Origin: Paraphoma chrysanthemicola
Taxonomy: Eukaryota > Ascomycota > Dothideomycetes > Pleosporales > Phaeosphaeriaceae
DNA: 64,000 bases
NCBI GenBank assembly: GCA_020744225.1
Contig: JAGMWG010000025.1
Span: forward strand, 1-64,000
Reading direction: 5' to 3'
Position numbers and translations under genes: made by a program. The notes under the pieces are model-generated. The model was given only the letters and a program-made list of their open reading frames with translations, was not told the origin of the DNA and ran no database searches. Of the stretch, positions 57,087-64,000 are shown piece by piece. Positions within the stretch are counted from its first letter, which is position 1. Each line of letters begins with the position of its first letter.

Positions 57087-58778
57087 ATGACATCGGCCGC
57101 TCATGTGCGCGCCCTTCGCGTCCGGCCGTCGATATCGCCATGCCGCCCATGGCCGCGCGCATTCCGACTCCCCACCCGATGCGCTTCGACCGAGGTGAAG
57201 GTTGCGACGGAAAATGCGGCCAACATTCGCTCGACGGGCACGCGCACCAAGAACCTTATCTACGGCTCCCTCTTGACCGTCGGACTCTCCTTTGGCTACC
57301 TCTATGTCACCGACACCCGCGCAAGCATCCACGAGTGGCTCATCGTGCCCGCACTGCGCCAGATCTACCCCGACGGCGAAGACGCCCATCATGCCGGCAC
57401 ACGCATGCTGAAGGCATTGCACAGCTTTGGCATGAATCCCAGAGAGCGTGGAAATGACGATGCAGCCGGTGACCTTGCTGTAGACGTTTTCGGCCACACG
57501 CTGGCGAACCCTATCGGTACATCTGCTGGCATCGACAAAGGCGCAGAAGTTCCTACGCCTCTGTTCGAGCTGGGGCCGGCCATTGTAGAAGTCGGTGCCA
57601 TCACACTGCTGCCGCAAGAAGGCAATCCGAAACCCCGTGTCTTCCGTATTCCCAGCCAGAATGCCCTCATCAACCGCTATGGATTCAATTCCGAGGGCGC
57701 CGAGCTGGTCGCTACACGTCTGCGCCAACGGGTCCGGCAGTTTGCATACCACGCTGGCCTGGGAATGGACGAGCATGCTGAGCAGGAGGTGCTTAATGGC
57801 GAGGCCGGCGTCCCGCCAGGATCACTCAAGTCTGGACGGCTCCTGGCGGTCCAGGTTGCAAAGAATAAGTTTACATCGGAAAATGACATTGACGCTGTTG
57901 TGCGCGACTATGCCACTGCAGTCGGCCACGTTGGAAAATACGCCGATATTCTTGTCGTCAATGTCTCGTCACCCAATACCCCTGGCCTGCGGACACTTCA
58001 AAACGTCGAGCCCCTCACCCGCTTGCTCTCCGGTGTCGTGCAGGCGGTCAAGAAGATTGACCGCAAAACGAAACCTGCCATCATGGTCAAGGTAAGCCCT
58101 GACGAGGATTCGGAAGAGCAGGTCGCCGGCATTTGCGAGGCTGTATGGGACTCTGGTGTCGACGGCGTTATTGTTGGTAACACAACGAAGAAGAGACCCG
58201 ACCCGTTGCCCAAAGGCTACCTACTCCCCCCCTCAGAAGCGAAGCTCCTGCTCGAGCAGGGTGGGTACTCAGGACCACAGCTTTTCGAGCGTACTGTCGC
58301 TCTCGTGAGTAAGTACAGGAAGGCTCTAGATGAGGGCCCCAGGTCGATTCCACTACCCCAATCAAGCGACCAGAAATCTGTTGCGGGCCACAACACAGAC
58401 GAACAGCCGAGCACAAGCATACCGGATAAATTGAAACGCTCTTTGTCGCCAACCGAGTCATCAAAGACTACACTGACTGCAGAAATTGATGCATCACCGT
58501 CGGCTTCTACCAACGTCGATGATATAGAAGTGTCAGCCCCAAAGGTCACTCTTCACTCAACGCCTGTCACTGCACCGGCACCTAATGCCCCACGCAAAGT
58601 TATCTTCGCCACTGGTGGCATCACCAATGGACGACAAGCACGAGCGGTTCTCGACGCAGGAGCCAGCGTTGCGCAAGTGTACACAGCCATGATTTACAGT
58701 GGTGCAGGCACAATCAGCAGAATCAAACAAGAAATGAGGGATGACGCAAGGAGGCAGGCTACCATCACGAAACAATGA
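57087..58778 (+). CDS. DHODH: Dihydroorotate dehydrogenase, mitochondrial class 2
   Basis: An FMN flavoprotein oxidising dihydroorotate to orotate with quinone reduction at the mitochondrial inner membrane (pyrimidine synthesis). Single exon, 563 aa from the ATG at 57087. The order is an Arg-rich presequence, a membrane anchor (LIYGSLLTVGLSFGYLYV), the class 2 helical hairpin (MLKALHSFGMNP) and the barrel: NPIGTSAGIDKGAE, VGAITLLPQEGNPKPRVFR, NRYGFNSEGAE, VNVSSPNTPGLRTLQ with the catalytic Ser, MVKVSPDE, VGNTT and IFATGGITNGRQA. A low-complexity insertion of about 85 residues (roughly 417-503, Ser/Pro/Thr-rich) separates ERTVALVSKYRKAL from the last FMN motif, making the protein longer than usual. 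It presumably loops out of the barrel. Confidence 0.95.
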   Translation: MTSAAHVRALRVRPSISPCRPWPRAFRLPTRCASTEVKVATENAANIRSTGTRTKNLIYGSLLTVGLSFGYLYVTDTRASIHEWLIVPALRQIYPDGEDAHHAGTRMLKALHSFGMNPRERGNDDAAGDLAVDVFGHTLANPIGTSAGIDKGAEVPTPLFELGPAIVEVGAITLLPQEGNPKPRVFRIPSQNALINRYGFNSEGAELVATRLRQRVRQFAYHAGLGMDEHAEQEVLNGEAGVPPGSLKSGRLLAVQVAKNKFTSENDIDAVVRDYATAVGHVGKYADILVVNVSSPNTPGLRTLQNVEPLTRLLSGVVQAVKKIDRKTKPAIMVKVSPDEDSEEQVAGICEAVWDSGVDGVIVGNTTKKRPDPLPKGYLLPPSEAKLLLEQGGYSGPQLFERTVALVSKYRKALDEGPRSIPLPQSSDQKSVAGHNTDEQPSTSIPDKLKRSLSPTESSKTTLTAEIDASPSASTNVDDIEVSAPKVTLHSTPVTAPAPNAPRKVIFATGGITNGRQARAVLDAGASVAQVYTAMIYSGAGTISRIKQEMRDDARRQATITKQ

Positions 58779-59401
58779 CGGTTCTGAGGTGTTTGCACTT
58801 ATGTACAAGTACGATCCTATGTTTAGACTCTTCTTCTTCTTCTTCTTCTTCTTCTTCTTCTTCATAGCGTCCCTCCGCAAAGGATGCGATCATCACCAAC
58901 ATTTATACATCTCATCATAGTCTTCCCAAGTTGCTGATAGTCGCTTTCTTACGTCATGTTTCACTTTTCTGTCGTACATTGTTGCAGCCTTCTCACTTTG
59001 AACATGCTGTTGAGGTCTAGGATTCCCAATGATGACAAAACATTCTGAGGCCATGCAAGAATCATAATGACAGGTCTGAGTAGCATTACATATCAAGACG
59101 AGAGCATAGCTCTCAATGTACTGCGCCTAAACATTTCCGGTAGAACACTCCTGAATGCCTTCGCGTTCGTTTACGTCTGCAGGACAACTACAATGACACA
59201 TCAAGGGCCTCTCAGCTATTACAATTGAGCCTCTATTTACTACTCTAGCAGCATTTATATCTAACTGTGCTGTCGGTAAAAAAGCTTGCAGGTGGAGTGG
59301 ATCTGTTGTTCCGCGGACCTGCTATAACGCAGTACACAAGACGACGCCAATAACCCCCATCTACCGCCGAAGCAATCACACACTCTCTAAGACTATCTAC
59401 A
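58779..59401. other. Intergenic, convergent 3' ends
   Basis: Between the convergent DHODH and DUF829 genes. Contains the (TTC)n tract at 58831-58863; otherwise AT-leaning and featureless. Confidence 0.5.
58831..58863 (+). repeat. (TTC)11 microsatellite
   Basis: Eleven perfect TTC units, 53 nt after the DHODH stop, probably in its 3' UTR. Confidence 0.95.
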
Positions 59402-60484
59402 TTAACACTGACACCGAGTCGCGGGTCCTCCAAACGGTAGAGAAGGCAGCCTATACGACGAGAACCTCTTCAATGTACCCCCATCCTCGTTGGTCGACAG
59501 CAACGTACGCTGAGAATCCGTATCACTCCACCTCTTCTGCTCTTTGGTGGAAATAAACTCCGTGCCACTGCATTCCTCCACTGTGATAATGCTATCATGT
59601 TTCTCATCCTGCATGCCTGCACTTCGCCACGTTCCCTTCACAGCATCCCAATATCGACCAGGATGCTGTCGTGCGTGGCCTACATGCCCACTGCCTTCGA
59701 AAATGACATCTGTGACTGGGATCCCCATGTCTTTCGATTGTTCGGCATGTTCTTGGACATCTTGCCACGCGATAAGCGCATCATCCTTTGAGTACAGATA
59801 GCATCGCGGCGCTGTGAGATCGAAATGTATTGGATCCAGCAAGCGTTGTCGTGTTCTTGTGATGACGTTGTTCTCCTTGCCTTTCACGACCTTGTATGTG
59901 ATCCAGATGGCGCCGAGCGACACGATGCCACAGAGTAGACCAGTGTGCTTGATCACCGGGATGGGAGGAAGTGATTTGTTGAGGGCGTTGCAGAGGCGAC
60001 GGTATCTTGGATGACCTGGCGTGCTGTCAAAGCACAAAGCTGATACTGGAAGCCGTTTACCAGTGATGACATGGTAGGCTTCCGCCAATTCGCAAGCCTT
60101 GTTGCTGCCTCCTTCTGAGAAGGCGTGCATCAAGATACCTGCGTCATTGCCACTGGCATTGAGATACTCCAGGCTGGATATGTGTTCAATGGCAGACTTG
60201 AGCCGTTGTTGCTTCCGCTGTGAGTTGCGAAAACAGAGGTCTTTGGTTGTAGTTCGAATGACCATGATGCGGGAGGATGGGAAGAGTCGTTGGTATTCCG
60301 CGGTATATTTGGCAATGTATCGTCCTTGGGCTCCGGTCCAAGTGCACAAAAGGACCAGAGATGGTGCTCCAGTGTTCTTCGTGCAAAAGGACTTGTACAC
60401 AGATGCAGGGGAGTATTCCCATATCGATGGGGCTAGATGGGCGAAGTGAGGAATTGGGTCCTCTGCAGTGCTGAACCTGCTCAT
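59402..60484 (-). CDS. DUF829/TMEM53 (PaxU-like) alpha/beta hydrolase
   Basis: Single exon, 360 aa. The N-terminal half follows the DUF829 pattern: SLVLLCTWTGAQGRYIAKYT, FPSSRIMVIRTTTKDL, a nucleophile-elbow region MHAFSEGGSNKACEL and FDSTPGHPRYRR. A hydrophobic helix (LLCGIVSLGAIWITYKV) comes next, then the RCYLYSKDDALIAWQDVQEHAEQ segment and a GSGHVGHARQHPGRYW motif near the end, where the catalytic Asp and His of this alpha/beta-hydrolase family lie. Members include metazoan TMEM53 and the paxilline-cluster protein PaxU, whose reactions are poorly known. A Ser/Thr-rich tail is lineage-specific. It is convergent with DHODH and no cluster partners are evident. Confidence 0.85.
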   Translation of the reverse strand: MSRFSTAEDPIPHFAHLAPSIWEYSPASVYKSFCTKNTGAPSLVLLCTWTGAQGRYIAKYTAEYQRLFPSSRIMVIRTTTKDLCFRNSQRKQQRLKSAIEHISSLEYLNASGNDAGILMHAFSEGGSNKACELAEAYHVITGKRLPVSALCFDSTPGHPRYRRLCNALNKSLPPIPVIKHTGLLCGIVSLGAIWITYKVVKGKENNVITRTRQRLLDPIHFDLTAPRCYLYSKDDALIAWQDVQEHAEQSKDMGIPVTDVIFEGSGHVGHARQHPGRYWDAVKGTWRSAGMQDEKHDSIITVEECSGTEFISTKEQKRWSDTDSQRTLLSTNEDGGTLKRFSSYRLPSLPFGGPATRCQC

Positions 60485-62035
60485 GGTGGGCTGTTTGGGG
60501 CTGAAGTCGTTAGGGCGGAGTGATTTTGTTGCGGCGTAGTCGTAAATGTATATGTTTTCTGTTACGTTGCTTGCTTGGTAGTTGCTGATACCAGTCTTTG
60601 TGTCTGGGACAATGGCTTAATATCTATGTATCTCAAGCCTACCAAAAAGCACTCCGCGCTTTGTAGTATCATTCGCTATGAACACAGGGTGCAGCTGAGC
60701 CTCAAGCAGCGGGTAGGCGCATGCTGACGGCGTTGCCGAAAGTCGCCAGTCCACAAATTCATCACGATACTCACCTTAAGAACAGCGTGCCAGTCCTGTG
60801 GCGGTCTGAATGGTATCGGAATGGGCAGTCCTATTGGAGTGCTTGGGTGCACATGCTCGAATCTGGATATGGTTGCTGCGCCTCTCCTGTGCTCTTGTTA
60901 GCATCGCTTCCGAATCAGCGGTAAACAAGTCTTCGAAAGCACCCAAAGGAAGGTCAACACCAGAAGACAAGCCTCGAAGCGCGCGCCCCGGGCCCAAAAT
61001 GGCATAGTACCAAGCCATAGTTGTCAAGCAGGATCTACTGCACAATGGCACCTCTGACAGACATCTCATCTACCACACACACATATATTAGTATAGATGA
61101 AGCGTGAGTATCTTTAAACATAGCAGAGCTCTACTTACTTTACATGTATAGTAGCTAGAAGATTTTCTGTGCATCATAGAACGTGCGCTGAAGCTCCACG
61201 CGCACGCGAGGGCCTGAATGAGTGTCCTACCAAACATTTTGAGGTGCAGTAAGAATGGGCACCTAAGGCTCAGAAGCCATGCGATTGCATGCGATTGGCA
61301 TTTGCTGGCTAGTCTGATGTTGTGAGGTGCATGCGAGGCTTGCGCACCGCCTTCAGCTCACCGTTCCACACCACAAGGCCGGCAACCTCTGATGCAGCTG
61401 TAGTCTGCATCGTGCAAGTCGTTCATTGGAGCCGCGAGGTTGTGGCGTAGACTTTTGAGAGGGGAGCGTTTCCCCATAGGGAAAGGCAAGCTCTCTCATT
61501 CGCTCAGCTAGAGGTAGGGCTGAGATGGGAGAGCTGAATTCGTGCTCGAACACCGTCTTTGTGCCATGTCAGCTTTGACAACGACAAAAGGCGCTATCCA
61601 TCATTGCGCATCAATCATTCCCCCGAAGGCATGGTGGTAGCGTTCTAGAGCTGTACAGGTCTGACGGAGTGCCTTTTTGGTACTCTGTACACCACAACCT
61701 TTGGGCAGTCTTTGCAGCTCACCGCAGATCAAGCCACTTTACGTTGATGAGGTCCTATAGCTTGTGTGCATTGAGGCTGAGCGGTTGGAGGTGTTGTTGT
61801 GCATCCTGAGGTCGACGCCATGTAGGCGATGCCGAGCTTTGCTCAACGGGAAATGATGTCTTTTTTGTGCTTGTGAGTATAACTATTGCGTGAGCACTGC
61901 AGAGTGAATACAATATCCAGGAGAATACAACAGACAAGTCTGTCCCTGCTGTCAATTCAGGAGGTATCGTGCCTTTCTCCGTCGATACGATCTCCATGCT
62001 AACATCTCAACGTAGCAACAAGCGACATTACAATC
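60485..62035. other. Intergenic
   Basis: 1.55 kb between the divergent DUF829 and MFS genes. Holds dispersed repeat copy 2; no gene supported. Confidence 0.5.
61120..61250 (+). repeat. Dispersed repeat, copy 2
   Basis: Best conserved with copy 1: GAGCTCTACTTAC, TAGAAG, TGTGCAT, TGCGCT, CGAGGGCCT and ATGAGTGTC in order. The reverse strand of all three copies shows a similar short reading (HLKMFGRTLIQALA here), hinting at a decayed gene end. Confidence 0.5.
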
Positions 62036-63789
62036 ATGGCCACAAAGTCTGCTCAGGTTGATGCTTCTCAGCTAGTCTGTTCTCGTGCTCTTGAAACATC
62101 TAGTATGAACACGGATGTTGAAGCGAAGGGCGACGAGACAGCATCGACGGCAGAGATCTGGACACCAACAAGAAATGAGTGGTTGATCATGGTCAGCCTT
62201 GCTTTTATCTCACTCATGGTGGCTCTTGACGCCACAATTTTGGTCACTGTGCTTCCAGTCAGTTCGCATTCAACATCTTTCATGGCCTCGTACCTAACTA
62301 GATGATCACAGGAAATTGCCCACAAACTCAATGGAACGTCGGTCGAGGCCTTCTGGGCAGGTACATCCTACCTGCTAACGTCTGCAATCTTCCAACCCGT
62401 CATCGCTTCGATAAGTCAAGTTTTCGGCCGCCAACAACTCCTCCTCGCCTCCCTCGTCTTCTTCACGGGTGGAACCATCCTCTGCTCGGTCTCGCAAGAC
62501 TTCACAATGATGTTGACTGGTCGGTGCATCCAAGGTGTAGGCGGCGGTGGTATCATCACCTTGACGCAAGTCATCTACTGCGATATTGTGCCTTTAAGAC
62601 AACGACCAAAATACTTCCCCATGGTACTCGGGGCATGGAGTATCGGAAGCATCGTCGGGCCTGTGGTTGGCGGTGTCTTGACCGAGCACGCAAGTTGGAG
62701 ATGGTGCTATCACATCAATTACCCCTTCGCCGCCATAGGCTTCATCGTTGCGACCGCTTTTGTCCGACTAAATGCCGTCGAGAAGCTTACCTTGGCTGAG
62801 AAGCTCAAGCGAACTGACTGGGTCGGCGCGGCTCTATTCGTTGGAGGCATGACCAGTCTTCTGATTGGCATCTCGTGGGGAGGTATTCAGTTTCCTTGGA
62901 CGTCTGCTGCAACACTGGCTCCCATCGTCGTCGGACTATGTGGTGTTGCTGTATTCGTTTGGTGGCAACACTTTGCGAAACCGCGAAGTCTCCTCCCAAT
63001 GTCGGTCTTCTACAATTGGAGCGCCATCGCTGCCTTCTATTGCGCTCTCGTCAATGGCCTCATCGTAAGTAATTCTCCTGAGAGCCCCAAGCTAAACAAA
63101 CCTAACACACCTCCTAGCTTTTCACTGGTCTATACTATGTCCCCTTCTACTTGATGTCAGTGCGAGCTATGTCGGCCACGGAAGCAGGCAAAAGCATGCT
63201 CCCGGCTGTGTGTCTGCTCATCCCTGGGTCCATTATCGTCTCGATTCTAACGTCGCGACTTGGGCGCTTCCGGTGGGCCATTTGGGGAGGCTGGGGGGTG
63301 ACAACACTCGCATGCGGTCTTCTGATCCTCTATGGCCTAAACACTCCATGGGCGGTATTCTACGTTGTACTTGCTGTCTTCGGGGTTGGCACCGGCATGG
63401 TTTTAACCAGTGTTAACGTTGGCATACAAGCGATTTCGGAGCCAGAAGACTGCGCAATGGCCGCCAGCATGTACGGATTCTTTCGGTCTCTGGGCATGCC
63501 GCTTGGTGTTGCTCTGGCTGGTACCGTGTTCCAGAACGCGATGTCAGACCATCTCTCCACATTCAGGCTTCCCACTGCGATTGCGCACGACTCTGAGCGA
63601 TGGATCTTCATACTACGTACCATGGATGCCAGCCCAAAGAAGGCAGCTATCCTTGAGTCATACACTCAGGGCTTTCAAACAGTCTTCGTCATGATGACCG
63701 GTATCGCCGCGAGTGCATTGTTGGCCAGCTTCGTGATAAGGAAGTTCAGTATGGACAAGATCTTACTGACGCAATTCACCGCACGATAG
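62036..63789 (+). CDS. MFS transporter, DHA2-type drug/toxin efflux
   Basis: A proton-driven exporter of the plasma membrane, 548 aa. Exons are 62036-62257, 62312-63064 and 63118-63789, all joined in phase 0. After a soluble N-terminus the membrane part starts at LIMVSLAFISLMVALDATIL. Motif A is degenerate (FGRQQLLLASLVFF), CIQGVGGGGIITLTQV matches the next conserved loop, and motif C is GAWSIGSIVGPVVGG. WRWCYHINYPFAAIGF is characteristic of 14-helix DHA2 transporters that export antifungals, toxins or siderophores. Helices continue to the C-terminus (VFVMMTGIAASALLASFVI). The substrate cannot be told from sequence. It stands alone, without a biosynthetic cluster visible before the window ends. 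Confidence 0.92.
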
Positions 63790-64000
63790 TGCGTGCTTGC
63801 TTCGGCGGTAAATGGGGTTATTGGCTTCGTCTTGTGTATGTTTAAAAGTTGTGCTCTCGGTCTTGATACCCAATGCCACTTAGGCTTATCTTTAGGATTC
63901 TTGTCCGTGGCTCCAGAACGGGTTTGTTATCGTTCGGCCGCGAAATAAAGTGCGGGTTGAACTGCCGCAGCAACTTGCCGAGGCACTAACGCAACCACCA

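Noticed and set aside
54949..63789. Secondary-metabolite cluster (adenylating enzyme, DUF829 hydrolase, MFS transporter)
   Set aside because: DHODH lies between them, there is no core synthase with carrier domain and no pathway regulator. Adjacency alone is not enough.

Overview
The window is nuclear DNA of a filamentous ascomycete (Pezizomycotina). The reasons are small phase-consistent spliceosomal introns of about 48-70 nt with CTRAY-type branch sites, fungal protein families throughout, and a 14.4 kb AT-rich block whose coding remnants carry C-to-T decay of the kind left by repeat-induced point mutation (RIP). AT-rich blocks next to gene-rich, GC-balanced DNA are typical of Dothideomycetes, but the class is an inference.

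Layout. 1-14.38 kb: a RIP-degraded block holding relics of a Ty3/gypsy element, a Ty1/copia element and two copies of one Fot/pogo-type DNA transposon. 14.4-23 kb: an F-box gene at the block edge, a five-exon DUF4863 (hydroxylaminobenzoate lyase-like) gene with an in-frame TAG, a cytochrome P450 and, divergent from it, a PRM10/ThrE-type membrane protein. 23-27.7 kb: no gene seen. 27.7-28.5 kb: a Yap-type bZIP factor. 31.1-33.5 kb: an apparently intact Fot/pogo transposon sitting in the signal-peptide codons of a small secreted-protein gene. 34.4-36.5 kb: a secreted repeat protein of nine exons, one only 5 nt long. 37.8-46.8 kb: an iron alcohol dehydrogenase, mitochondrial Hsp70, a DUF2415/WD40-like protein and cystathionine beta-lyase. 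47.7-54.1 kb: a small F-box-like gene, a bestrophin-like channel, an RS-rich protein and a CHIP-type ubiquitin ligase. 54.9-63.8 kb: a stand-alone adenylation-domain enzyme, dihydroorotate dehydrogenase, a DUF829 hydrolase and a DHA2-type MFS transporter.

Most housekeeping genes act independently: pyrimidine synthesis, methionine metabolism, mitochondrial chaperoning and protein quality control. No convincing biosynthetic cluster is seen.

The most unusual signal is in introns. The last intron of the P450 and the second intron of the neighbouring PRM10-like gene are related in sequence. Both restore the reading frame only if removed in two nested steps, that is, as [D1] spliceosomal twin introns (stwintrons). 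Other notable points are the 5-nt microexon in a repeat-built gene, the clean transposon insertion at a palindromic TA target beside RIP-killed relatives, and a three-copy dispersed repeat. Exon coordinates below were worked out by hand from splice consensus and reading phase; RNA data would settle them.
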